Counted from the first letter of the stretch, positions 7,030 through 14,727 are shown. The stretch: DNA of 15,263 bases from an uncultured Collinsella sp. (GCA_902479205.1 CABSNX010000022.1:1-15263); one strand, 5' to 3'. The notes: generated from the sequence alone by a model not told the origin. A program made the numbers and translations.

Positions 7030-7090
7030 ACCATCACAACATCCGATGCTTTTCCCGATTTTGGCAAAAAACGTCGAATGTTGTGATGGT
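7030..7090 (+). repeat. Family 2 long palindromic repeat, copy 2
   Basis: Arms ACCATCACAACATCCGA (7030-7046) and TCGAATGTTGTGATGGT (7074-7090) pair with a single mismatch. The central GATGCTTTTCCCGATTTTGG closely matches copy 3, in the same orientation. It lies between the moaA operon and the nuclease-like gene, 39 bases past the stop of the latter. Confidence 0.85.
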
Positions 7091-7129
7091 TTGCCTGCCG
7101 CAGCGCCCCGTAGAAGGACCAAAGCACCC

Positions 7130-8167
7130 CTAAAGGCCACCGTCCCAGTGTCGAATCACGAACTCTCGCAGGTCGTTCTGACGTTTCTGGAATTTCTCGC
7201 TTCGGTCGCACTTAAGGCCCATAGCGAGCACGATGGCGTTCATCGCCCGGTGCAATTGCAGCTGGTGGGCAAACTGAGTCCCGGTGAGGACGATCATCCT
7301 AAAGCCCAGCGCGCTCAGCACGGTCATGCGCTCCGCATCCGACGCACTGCGCTGTTTATCAAGATGGTCCGAGCCGTTGTATTCAATCCCCGTACCGCTC
7401 GCAGGCGCATATACGTCGATCTCGAAATACCCGGCCTTTGCGAGATACTTGAACTCGTTGGGAACATCGACCCGATGGTTGAGCTCGATCTTGGCGTATC
7501 CCAGCCCTCCCTGGGAACGTTTTGCTACGACCATGATTGCGGCGGCCGTCTCCATGGGCGATCGCGCGCCATCGTGCACGCGCCTGAGCACGGCGGCTGC
7601 ACGTATGGCCCCCTGACGAGATCGGTTCTCATTGCAATAGGCAATCAAGTCGGCAACGGTGTACCTCTGCCCCATCTCGATATAATCGCCTGTCGACAGA
7701 TGATTCAAATGGTATCGGGCGCAGATTTCATACCCATATTCCAGCTGCTCGGGCTCGCTCATCCACGAACCCGCTTGGACAAAGCACATGACCTCATCAA
7801 CCACCAGAAGGCCCTCTGCCACCTCGATAAGATGGCCTGAAGGTACCGGCGCTCCAAACACGTGGCACCTAAATCCAGCCGGCGTCGAGCGCTCAAAATC
7901 GAAGTTGACGAGTGTGTCGATATGATCGAGCTCTTCTCGTGGAATACCAAGCGAAACCAGATAGTCGGTAACGATCCCAACTGCTGTTGAAGCCCTCAGT
8001 CCCTTGGCATCGAGTCCCAATTTGGGCAGGCTCGCGGTCGGCTCCGCCTCGTTAGCAAGCGAGTCCTCATCGTGTAGGCTGCTTGCTCGCGAGAGCGGCT
8101 CGAACGGGCGCGCCACGTTGTGGTACAGCCAGGCAGTCTTATGGGACAGGACGATCGGCAAGTCCAT
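7130..8167 (-). CDS. PD-(D/E)XK nuclease-fold protein, DUF559-like (hypothetical)
   Basis: 345 residues, cytoplasmic, no signal or membrane segment. The C-terminal part has the layout of DUF559/Vsr-like PD-(D/E)XK proteins: RSPMET with E206, then YFEIDVY with D251, GIEYNGSDH with E262 and H268, then DAER (D277, R280) and LGFRMIVLTGTQF. These mark an acidic metal-binding cluster and core strands; the EXK lysine position is Asn264, so catalysis is unproven. The N-terminal 180 residues resemble the regulator-like front half of many actinobacterial proteins of this type (some labelled AbiEi-like), but I cannot assign a DNA-binding motif with confidence. The start at 8167 has GGAGG 4 bases upstream. 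A short stem CTCC-ATT-GGAG would partly cover that ribosome site. It stands alone, without a partner toxin, helicase or methylase, and is flanked by direct copies of family 2 repeats. Such genes are numerous and variable in actinobacterial genomes; function unknown. Confidence 0.6.
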   Translation of the reverse strand: MDLPIVLSHKTAWLYHNVARPFEPLSRASSLHDEDSLANEAEPTASLPKLGLDAKGLRASTAVGIVTDYLVSLGIPREELDHIDTLVNFDFERSTPAGFRCHVFGAPVPSGHLIEVAEGLLVVDEVMCFVQAGSWMSEPEQLEYGYEICARYHLNHLSTGDYIEMGQRYTVADLIAYCNENRSRQGAIRAAAVLRRVHDGARSPMETAAAIMVVAKRSQGGLGYAKIELNHRVDVPNEFKYLAKAGYFEIDVYAPASGTGIEYNGSDHLDKQRSASDAERMTVLSALGFRMIVLTGTQFAHQLQLHRAMNAIVLAMGLKCDRSEKFQKRQNDLREFVIRHWDGGL

Positions 8168-8268
8168 GAGCCCTCCAATGGAGTCGGATAACCAACCTTA
8201 TTCCCCTGCCCACGGGTCCGCACACCTTCGTGCGCAAGAAAGCGATTCCACCCGTTCGAGTGGCAGAA

Positions 8269-8332
8269 AAACCATCACAACATTCGATGCTTTTCCTGAT
8301 TTTGGCAAAAACGTCGAATGTTGTGATGGTTT
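8269..8332 (+). repeat. Family 2 long palindromic repeat, copy 3
   Basis: The best copy: 19-base arms AAACCATCACAACATTCGA (8269-8287) and its exact complement (8314-8332), with a 26-base centre that pairs further (GC and TTTT/AAAA blocks), so nearly the whole 64 bases can fold. Same orientation as copy 2. It sits upstream of both divergent genes, so here it is not a 3'-end hairpin. Confidence 0.88.
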
Positions 8333-8409
8333 GAGGCGAGGTGCGGGCACGGAGGACCAAAGCATCGTGCTCGGAGCGTGACTTTTTCGCCCGGCACCCA
8401 ACACAAACC

Positions 8410-8440
8410 TTGACTCTATAATCGTTATAGGGTTTTCACT
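8410..8440 (+). promoter_or_regulatory. MerR-type promoter/operator of the MATE-merR unit
   Basis: TTGACT (8410-8415) and TTCACT (8435-8440) are separated by 19 bases, the overlong spacer typical of MerR-activated promoters. The spacer contains the dyad CTATAA-TCG-TTATAG (8416-8430), extended outward by AC...GT, placed as in SoxR or BmrR-type operators. Transcription would start near 8447, about 36 bases before the MATE start. A MerR-family gene follows the MATE gene, so it is the obvious candidate activator. Confidence 0.7.
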
Positions 8441-8482
8441 ACACTGGTAGCTAAACAAACCCAGCCAGAAAGTGCCCCGCCC

Positions 8483-9829
8483 ATGGAACACGACCTCACA
8501 CGCGGCAATGTCCTCAAGACCATCGCGGTCTTTGCCCTGCCTTATATGCTCTCGTACTTTTTGCAGATGCTCTACGGCATGGCCGACCTGTACATGATGG
8601 GGCAGTTTAGCGGCGCTGCCGGCATCACCGCCGTGGGCAATGGCGCGCAGACGCTCTATATCATTACCGTGACGCTCGTGGGCCTGGCAATGGGAACGAC
8701 GGTCATCGTCGGCCACGCCGTGGGCTCGCGTCGCTTCGACCGCGCCGAGACCGCCATCGGCAACACCATCACGCTCTTTATGGGTGTCTCGGTAGTGCTG
8801 GCCGCTGTCCTGCTCGCACTGTGCCCGCAAATCGTGGCACTCATTGGCACGCCTGCCGAGGCGGTCGAAGGCACCGCCGCCTACCTGCGTATCTGCTTTG
8901 TCGGCATTCCCTTTATCGCCGCATACAACATCCTCTCGGCCATCTTTCGCGGCCTGGGCGATTCGCGCTCGCCCATGTACGTGATCGGCGTGGCATGCAT
9001 CATCAACATCGCGCTCGACTTTCTGCTTATCGGCCACATGGGGCTCGGCCCCGTGGGCGCGGCGCTCGGCACGGTAACCGCCCAGACGGCCAGCGTTGCC
9101 CTCGCACTCGTGTGGCTCAAGAGCCGGCGCACGAACATCCACGTTAAGCGCAGCGACCTGCGCCCCCAGCCCGAGGTGCTCGGCAGCATTCTTAAGATCG
9201 GCGTACCTGTGGCCGTGCAGGACGGCTGCATCCAGGTGGCGTTTATGTTTATCACCGTCATCGCCAACCACCGAGGGCTCGTCGACGCCGCCGCCGTGGG
9301 CCTGGTCGAGAAGATGATCAGCTTTTTGTTCATTGTTCCGAGTTCCATGGGCGCCACCGTCAGCGCGCTCACGGCGCAAAATGCCGGCGCGGGCAAGGGC
9401 GGTCGTGCGCGTCAGGTACTCAAGGATGCCATGACGATCTCGGTGGTGTACGGCTGTCTGATCACGGTGCTGATGTGGCTGGTGGCGCCGGCGTTTATCG
9501 GCTTTTTTGCCAAGGACCCCGCGGTGGTCGCGGCCGGTACCGGCTATATGCACAGTTATATTTTCGACGCAATCTTTGCCGGCATCCACATTTGCTTTAG
9601 CGGCTTTTTCGCTGCATACGGCAAGAGCTACATCGGCTTTGCGCACAACGTGCTGGCCGTGGCGCTCATTCGCGTACCCGGCGCGTGGCTGCTGTCGAAC
9701 GCCTATTCCGACACGCTGTTTCCCATGGGCATCGCTTCGCCGTGCGGATCAATTTTGTCGGCAGTCATCTGTGTTGTCGCGTTTACCGTGCTCAACCGGC
9801 GTGGGGCTTTTGACAAGTTGGTAGCGTAG
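8483..9829 (+). CDS. MATE family multidrug/toxic compound exporter
   Basis: 448-residue integral membrane protein with about 12 hydrophobic helices in two similar halves, the length normal for the family. It begins MEHDLTRGNVLKTIAVFALP, the entry typical of MepA/NorM/DinF-like MATE proteins, followed by YGMADLYMMGQFSG with the conserved helix 1-2 pattern and AVGNGAQTL. It exports cationic drugs, dyes or metabolites in exchange for Na+ or H+ across the cytoplasmic membrane. Helix 7 region shows KIGVPVAVQDG and the second half SSMGATVSALTAQNAGAGK, matching the duplicated motif. The ribosome site is poor (GAAAG about 12 bases upstream of ATG 8483). Control is probably by the MerR-type operator just upstream. 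The gene is followed after 54 bases by a BmrR-like regulator in the same direction. Substrate not predictable. Confidence 0.93.
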   Translation: MEHDLTRGNVLKTIAVFALPYMLSYFLQMLYGMADLYMMGQFSGAAGITAVGNGAQTLYIITVTLVGLAMGTTVIVGHAVGSRRFDRAETAIGNTITLFMGVSVVLAAVLLALCPQIVALIGTPAEAVEGTAAYLRICFVGIPFIAAYNILSAIFRGLGDSRSPMYVIGVACIINIALDFLLIGHMGLGPVGAALGTVTAQTASVALALVWLKSRRTNIHVKRSDLRPQPEVLGSILKIGVPVAVQDGCIQVAFMFITVIANHRGLVDAAAVGLVEKMISFLFIVPSSMGATVSALTAQNAGAGKGGRARQVLKDAMTISVVYGCLITVLMWLVAPAFIGFFAKDPAVVAAGTGYMHSYIFDAIFAGIHICFSGFFAAYGKSYIGFAHNVLAVALIRVPGAWLLSNAYSDTLFPMGIASPCGSILSAVICVVAFTVLNRRGAFDKLVA

Positions 9830-9883
9830 CGGGGCAACGCAAGCCTGGCGCCCCTCCCCGACCCTATTGAAAGGAGCGGTCCT

Positions 9884-10732
9884 GTGATCGACATGCCAAG
9901 TGAACATACCGAGGGCCTGCTCCGCATTGGCGAGGTGGCACGCCTGTTTAACCTGAGCGTGGGCACGTTGCGCCATTACGAACAGATGGGCCTACTGGAC
10001 CCGGCGCACATCGATCCGGCGAGCGGGTACCGCTACTACGGATCGCGGCAGCTCTCCACCCTCAATACCATCAGCCACCTGCGCGTTCTCGATTTGTCAC
10101 TCGCGCAAATCCGTGATTTTGTGACCACGCGCGATGTGGACCTTATGCAGCGGCAGCTGGCTCAGCAGCAGGAGCTCATCGAGCGCAAGCGCCGCGAGCT
10201 CGAACGCGTGTCGCGCAAGATCGATAACCGGCTTGCGCTGCTTCACGATGCCCTGAACACCAAGCTCGACACCATTTGCACAATCGATGCGCCCGAACTT
10301 CGCTGCGCCGTGCTGCGCGAACGCGTCAATCCTACCGACGCCTATGCGCTGGAGTGGCAGATTCGTCAATTGCAGAAGGGGCAGCACGAGACCTTTGTCT
10401 TCTTGGGCAACTTGGGCGTTGGGATCAGCGCCGAGCGCCTCGCCGCCGGCGACTTTGACGGCTACGACGAGGTCTTTTTGCTGCTCGATAACACCGATGA
10501 TTACGTGGGCGACGTCGAGACGCGGCCCGCCGCGCGATGCCTGACCATAAGCTTCCGCGGCACGCACGGGCAGGCAGGCACGCGCTATGAGCAGCTGCTC
10601 GGCTATATGCGCGAGCGCAACCTGACACCCGCCGGGCCCTCGCGCGAGATTGCCCTGATCGACGACATCATCAGCGACGACCCCACAACCTACGTGACAC
10701 AGATCACGGTGCCGATTGCCCCAGCAAAGTAA
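9884..10732 (+). CDS. MerR/BmrR-type transcriptional activator with GyrI-like ligand domain
   Basis: 282 residues. Residues about 12-80 form the MerR winged helix-turn-helix (LLRIGEVARLFNLSVGTLRHYE, then DPASGYRYYGSRQL). Residues 86-125 form the long antiparallel coiled-coil dimer helix, rich in Gln, Glu and Arg. Residues about 130-280 form a GyrI/SOUL-like effector-binding domain (CLTISFRGTHGQ, RYEQLLGYMRER, GPSREIALID) as in BmrR, where a buried Glu, plausibly E255 here, contacts cationic ligands. The start is GTG at 9884 with AAGGAG 7 bases upstream; an in-frame ATG at 9893 is less well placed. Such regulators bind drugs and activate exporter promoters by untwisting a 19-base spacer; exactly such a promoter precedes the MATE gene, suggesting a self-reinforcing pump-regulator unit. 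A strong terminator follows at once. Confidence 0.92.
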   Translation: MIDMPSEHTEGLLRIGEVARLFNLSVGTLRHYEQMGLLDPAHIDPASGYRYYGSRQLSTLNTISHLRVLDLSLAQIRDFVTTRDVDLMQRQLAQQQELIERKRRELERVSRKIDNRLALLHDALNTKLDTICTIDAPELRCAVLRERVNPTDAYALEWQIRQLQKGQHETFVFLGNLGVGISAERLAAGDFDGYDEVFLLLDNTDDYVGDVETRPAARCLTISFRGTHGQAGTRYEQLLGYMRERNLTPAGPSREIALIDDIISDDPTTYVTQITVPIAPAK

Positions 10733-10770
10733 GAACCGCCCGGAAGACATCGTGCTTCCGGGCGGTTCTT
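10731..10770 (+). terminator. Rho-independent, bidirectional terminator
   Basis: AAGAACCGCCCGGAAG (10731-10746) and CTTCCGGGCGGTTCTT (10755-10770) are perfectly complementary over 16 bp with an 8-base loop. The left arm begins within the merR stop codon. It lies between convergent merR and ligA, and the A/T ends on both sides let it serve both strands. Confidence 0.92.
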
Positions 10771-10789
10771 CAATTTGACTATTGATGCA

Positions 10790-13018
10790 CTAAGCCTGGG
10801 GCACCTCACCAGTCGCAAGAATCTGCTCGAGCGCGTCCTCGTCCAACACGGGCACACCTAGCTGCTCGGCCTTGGTGAGCTTGGAGCCCGCTTTGGGACC
10901 GGCGACCAGATAGCTCGTCTTCTTTGAAACACTGCCCGAAACCTTAGCGCCGAGCACCTTGAGCGCCGCGCCCGCCTCGTCGCGGGTGCGATTGACGAGC
11001 GTGCCGGTGAGCACGAAGGTCAGACCCGCAAGCGGCTGCGCGTCGGCGAGCTCGCCCGCCACGCCGGCATCGGCTGCGGCCTGTGCATGTGCGGCGCCAA
11101 GGTCGACCTCGAGCGACAGGCCCGCCTGGCGCAGACGTTCCAGCACGGCAAGGTTCTCGGGCACGGCCAGGAACTGCTTGACGCTCGCCGCAATCTTGGG
11201 ACCGATGCCCTCGCACTCGGCGATGTCCTCTTCGCTCGCCAAGATAAGCTTGTCAATCGACAGGAATCGCTCGGCGATGACCTCGCCCACGCTCTTGCCC
11301 ACGTGGCGGATGCCCAGGGCAAACAGCACGCGACCGAGCGGCTGGCTCTTGGACTTGTTGAGCTCGGCGATGATTTTCTCGGCCGTCTTGAGGCCCACCG
11401 GAATGGGATCGCCCTTCTTGACGCCCTTTTTGCTGTTGGAGCTGGCATAAGTGCGCCCCGTGTCCAGGCCGGCGATGTCGTCGACTGTGAGCTGGTAGAA
11501 GTCCGCGACATCGTGGATCAGCCCGGCGGCAATCATCTTGTCGACGATCTCGTCGCCCAGGCCGTCGACGTCCATGCAGCCGCGGCTCACCCAGTGGAGC
11601 AGGCGCTCCTTGAGCTGCGCGGGGCAGTCGATGGAGACGCAGCGGTAGGCCACCTCGCCGTCCTCGTGGACCACGGGACTACCGCACACGGGGCAGACCT
11701 CGGGCATGTGCCAGTCGACCGAATCGGCCGGGCGCTTGTCGAGCACCGGGCCCACGACCTCGGGGATTACGTCACCTGCCTTGTGCACGATGATAGTGTC
11801 GCCCTCGCGCACGTTTTTGCGGCGAATCTCGTCGATGTTGTGCAGCGTGGCGCGCGCGATGGTGGAGCCGGCAACCGTCACTGGGTCGAACTCGGCGACC
11901 GGCGTGAGCACACCGGTGCGGCCCACCTGGATGCGGATTTCGCGCAGGACGGTCTGCTTTTCCTCGGGCGGAAACTTAAAGGCAATGGCCCAGCGCGGCG
12001 CGCGGGCGGTAAAGCCCAGGTCGAGCTGCTGCTGGAAGCTGTCAACCTTTACGACCACGCCGTCGATGTCGTAGTCCAGGTCACCGCGATGTTCGAGCGC
12101 TTGGGCACAGAACCCGTGGACCTCGGCCGGCGTGGCGCAACGAGCCACGTTAGGGTTGACACTAAAGCCGGCGCTACGCAGCCAATCGAGGAACTCGCGC
12201 TGGCTGTGGACGTGCAGCGGGTCGGTATCGGCGATGGCATAGATAAAGGTGGCAAGGTCGCGGCGCGCCGTGACCTTGGGATCCTTTTGGCGCAGGCTGC
12301 CGGCGGCGGCGTTGCGCGGGTTGGCGAAGGGGTCGCGCCCCTCGGCATCGGCCTCTTCATTCAGACGAACAAAGCTGCCCTTGGGCATGTACACCTCGCC
12401 GCGCACCTCGATGGTGCGCTCGCGGTCGACACCCATGTGGGCGAGCGCCGGCTCGGACAGGTGCATGGGCACATCCTTGATGGTACGGACGTTGAGCGAC
12501 ACGTCCTCGCCCGTGGTGCCATCGCCGCGCGTGGCCGCGCGCACGAAGGTGCCGTTTTGGTAGGTAAGTGCCACGCCCAGACCGTCAATCTTAAGCTCGC
12601 AGGTATAGGTGACGCTACCAGCACCGAGCGCATCCTCGGCGCGCTGGAGCCACGCGTCAAGTTCGTCCAGATCCATGGCATCGTCCATGGAATACATGCG
12701 CGCCATGTGCGTGACCGGCGTAAACTGCTCGCTCACGTAGCCGCCCACGCGTTGGGTGTAGCTGTCGGGCGTCACCAAATCGGGGTAGGTCGCCTCGATT
12801 TCCTGCAGCTCAACGAGCATTTTGTCGAAGGCGGCGTCCGTGATCTCGGGCGCATCGAGCATGTAGTAGCGATAGGCGTGGTAATCGAGCTCGTGGCGCA
12901 GCTCGGCCGCGCGCGCTGCCGCCTGGGCACGGGCATCGGCCGGTGCAGCGGTATCCGCGCTCGCGGGCGTTTCGGTATCGATGTCCACGCCGTCACCAAA
13001 CAGGCTCGATTGCTCCAT
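10790..13018 (-). CDS. ligA: NAD-dependent DNA ligase LigA
   Basis: 742 residues; seals nicks in replication and repair using NAD+. Domain order is complete: N-terminal Ia domain (about 35-105, with YHAYRYYMLDAPEITD), adenylation domain with the active-site lysine in CELKIDG (K143), TRGDGTTGEDV, and DYDIDGVVVK; OB fold; zinc finger with C442, C445, C460 and C465; helix-hairpin-helix repeats (about 480-620); and a C-terminal BRCT domain (about 663-742) starting GLTFVLTGTLVNR. It is longer than the usual ~670 residues because of an Ala/Asp-rich N-terminal extension of about 30 residues and an insertion near 521-541 (TYASSNSKKGVKKGDPIPVG) between the zinc finger and the later hairpin-helix repeats. 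Start 13018 has AAGGAG 7 bases upstream. It is a single-gene unit, convergent with merR and separated by a terminator. Essential housekeeping gene. Confidence 0.98.
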   Translation of the reverse strand: MEQSSLFGDGVDIDTETPASADTAAPADARAQAAARAAELRHELDYHAYRYYMLDAPEITDAAFDKMLVELQEIEATYPDLVTPDSYTQRVGGYVSEQFTPVTHMARMYSMDDAMDLDELDAWLQRAEDALGAGSVTYTCELKIDGLGVALTYQNGTFVRAATRGDGTTGEDVSLNVRTIKDVPMHLSEPALAHMGVDRERTIEVRGEVYMPKGSFVRLNEEADAEGRDPFANPRNAAAGSLRQKDPKVTARRDLATFIYAIADTDPLHVHSQREFLDWLRSAGFSVNPNVARCATPAEVHGFCAQALEHRGDLDYDIDGVVVKVDSFQQQLDLGFTARAPRWAIAFKFPPEEKQTVLREIRIQVGRTGVLTPVAEFDPVTVAGSTIARATLHNIDEIRRKNVREGDTIIVHKAGDVIPEVVGPVLDKRPADSVDWHMPEVCPVCGSPVVHEDGEVAYRCVSIDCPAQLKERLLHWVSRGCMDVDGLGDEIVDKMIAAGLIHDVADFYQLTVDDIAGLDTGRTYASSNSKKGVKKGDPIPVGLKTAEKIIAELNKSKSQPLGRVLFALGIRHVGKSVGEVIAERFLSIDKLILASEEDIAECEGIGPKIAASVKQFLAVPENLAVLERLRQAGLSLEVDLGAAHAQAAADAGVAGELADAQPLAGLTFVLTGTLVNRTRDEAGAALKVLGAKVSGSVSKKTSYLVAGPKAGSKLTKAEQLGVPVLDEDALEQILATGEVPQA

Positions 13019-13165
13019 AGCGGCACTCCTTCGCTCGATTTCAAACGGATACTAGAGTACCACCGGTCGCAACGGGGCCGAATAGCCCTTTCGAACCGCA
13101 CCGAATCGGCAGCCACCAGACCGGGGCGGATCGCGCGATCAAACCATGCTCTTATCAGCTCTAAA

Positions 13166-13196
13166 TGATCCGTTTTCCTCCGTCCCCAACGGATCA
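13166..13196. repeat. Inverted repeat between htrA and ligA
   Basis: TGATCCGTT (13166-13174) and AACGGATCA (13188-13196) are perfectly complementary over 9 bp with a 13-base loop, just upstream of the htrA terminator on the minus strand's downstream side. It could be a second stem ending htrA transcripts. A 12-base perfect palindrome, GATCGCGCGATC, lies nearby at 13131-13142 in plus-strand numbering. Confidence 0.5.
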
Positions 13197-13204
13197 ATAA
13201 GAAG

Positions 13205-13240
13205 AGAGGGGCTGTCCCGCGTTGATGGGACAGCCCCTCT
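13205..13240 (-). terminator. Rho-independent terminator of htrA
   Basis: AGAGGGGCTGTCCC (13205-13218) and GGGACAGCCCCTCT (13227-13240) form a perfect 14-bp stem with an 8-base loop. On the minus strand it is followed by TCTTATT. It begins 27 bases past the htrA stop. Confidence 0.88.
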
Positions 13241-13266
13241 GGCTTCGGTATGTGCGATACGGCTCG

Positions 13267-14727
13267 TTAGTAACCCTGGCCGTAGCCCTGACCCTGGCCC
13301 TGCTGGCCCAGCAGCTCCTCCAGATACTGGCGCAACTGCTCGTCGGTAATACCGCCGTTGCCGGTGTCGGTCGCACTGTCGTCCTGTTGCTGGTTCTGCA
13401 ACTCCTCGTCGGAGCCCAGCTCGACCGTGACCTTCTTCTCTTCCTTGCCGCGCACGAGCGTGATCTCGACCTTCTCGCCCACCTCGTGGCTGCGCAGCGC
13501 GATGATCAGGCCATCGGCGCTCGTAATCTCATCGTCGCCCAGCTTGGTAATGACATCGCCCTCTTGGATGCCAGCCTTGGCGGCAGGACCGTCCTCGACG
13601 ACGCTTGCCACATACGCGCCGCTATCGGTGCTCAGCTTGTTGGTGCGGGCGTTAAGCGCATTGACGCTCGAAAGCGTAGCGCCCATGTACGGATGTACCG
13701 GCGTCTTGCCGTCGATAATCTGGTCGGCAATGTTCTTGGCGTAGTTAACGGGAATAGCAAAGCCCACGCCCGAGCTGGAGCCCGAATAGCTCTCGATGAG
13801 CGAGTTGATGCCCACGAGCTCGCCGTTATCGTTAACGAGCGCGCCGCCGGAGTTGCCCGGGTTGATGGCGGCATCGGTCTGGATCATGTTGGCGTAGATG
13901 GTGTTGCCGCTGGTAGAGCTCATGGCCGTGGAGCGATAGAGCGCCGAGACGATACCCGTGGAGACAGACTGCTCGTTGCCGAACGGCGAACCGATCGCCA
14001 TGACCCACTCGCCCACGTTGAGCTTGGAGGAGTCACCGATCTCGATCGGCGTGAGCTTGGAGGCGTCGGCGTCCTTGAGCTTGATAACGGCCAGGTCGCT
14101 CGAGGCGTCGTTGCCCACGAACTCGGCCTCATAGGTGGTGCCGTCGTCCATGGTCACCACGTACTGGTCGTAACCATCGACCACGTGGTTGTTGGTGAGG
14201 ATGTGGCCCTCGGTATCGAGCACCACGCCCGAACCGACGCTGCCCGAGCTATCCGACTCATCAGCAGACTGCGAAAGCGAGCCATTCTGGCTGCCGCTCG
14301 AAGTGGCGGTGATGGAAACGACGGAGGGCAACGCCTTGGCAGAGACGGCCTCGGCCAGCGTGGTGTCCTCGGAGTCAATCGTGATCTTTTGCGTCGAAGA
14401 ACCCGAAGCACCCGCCGTCACGGCATTCTTTCCGCCGCCAATATTGAGCGTGCCGCTCATAATGAGCGCAATGACCAGCAGGGCTCCGCAGGCACAGCCG
14501 GCGAGTGCCGTAATAAAGATCGGCAGCTTTTTGGTCTTGGTCTTGACCACCGTGTGCTTGTTTACAACCTGCTGACCGCCCAGCGGCTGGCCGGTCTGTG
14601 TATCGTAAGCCTGCACGTAGGGAATGTTACTGCCGGCAGGCGTCGACTCCACCTGCACACGCGGCTGCTGCTGGGTCTCGCCAGCGTTGCCCGCATCCTG
14701 AGGACGCTGGGAATCGTTCTCGCTCAT
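13267..14727 (-). CDS. htrA: Membrane-anchored HtrA/DegP-type serine protease with PDZ domain
   Basis: 486 residues. An N-terminal cytoplasmic segment (1-67, Gln/Pro-rich, then KTKTKK) precedes one membrane helix (about 68-92), so the protease domain lies outside the membrane. The trypsin-like domain has H181 (TNNHVVD), D211 (SSDLAVIKL) and S293 (NPGNSGGALV), all in family position, and a single PDZ domain spans about 345-440 (GPAAKAGIQEGDVITKLGDDEI). This is the HtrA layout of Gram-positive and actinobacterial envelope quality control proteases that degrade misfolded exported proteins. The C-terminal tail (about 441-486) is Gln/Gly-rich and ends in GQGQGYGQGY, unusual for the family. Start 14727 is supported by AAAGGA 8 bases upstream; the frame stays open to 14766 but that runs into a terminator-like hairpin. 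The neighbour upstream is a response regulator, recalling CiaR-HtrA in streptococci and MprA-PepD in mycobacteria. Confidence 0.95.
   Translation of the reverse strand: MSENDSQRPQDAGNAGETQQQPRVQVESTPAGSNIPYVQAYDTQTGQPLGGQQVVNKHTVVKTKTKKLPIFITALAGCACGALLVIALIMSGTLNIGGGKNAVTAGASGSSTQKITIDSEDTTLAEAVSAKALPSVVSITATSSGSQNGSLSQSADESDSSGSVGSGVVLDTEGHILTNNHVVDGYDQYVVTMDDGTTYEAEFVGNDASSDLAVIKLKDADASKLTPIEIGDSSKLNVGEWVMAIGSPFGNEQSVSTGIVSALYRSTAMSSTSGNTIYANMIQTDAAINPGNSGGALVNDNGELVGINSLIESYSGSSSGVGFAIPVNYAKNIADQIIDGKTPVHPYMGATLSSVNALNARTNKLSTDSGAYVASVVEDGPAAKAGIQEGDVITKLGDDEITSADGLIIALRSHEVGEKVEITLVRGKEEKKVTVELGSDEELQNQQQDDSATDTGNGGITDEQLRQYLEELLGQQGQGQGYGQGY

Larger units (their letters stand above)
8168..8482. 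other. Divergent intergenic region
   Basis: 315 bases between the divergently read nuclease-like gene and the MATE gene. It holds family 2 copy 3 and the MerR-type promoter of the MATE gene. No small gene with a credible start was seen, and no convincing promoter for the nuclease-like gene. Confidence 0.6.

Noticed and set aside
5854..7086. 410-residue open frame on the plus strand
   Set aside because: Antisense to moaA and the intergenic repeat; no recognisable motif.
7030..8332. Insertion sequence or transposon around the nuclease-like gene
   Set aside because: The flanking repeats are direct rather than inverted, the protein is not a transposase, and no target duplication is apparent.
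8198..9646. 482-residue open frame on the minus strand
   Set aside because: Antisense to the MATE gene; Asp/His/Ala-rich with no membrane or domain signals, and it runs through a dispersed repeat.
11087..13168. 693-residue open frame on the plus strand
   Set aside because: It is antisense to ligA, which has every ligase motif. Its composition (His/Asp/Val/Leu/Gly-rich) is that of a high-GC shadow frame, and it lacks a good ribosome site.
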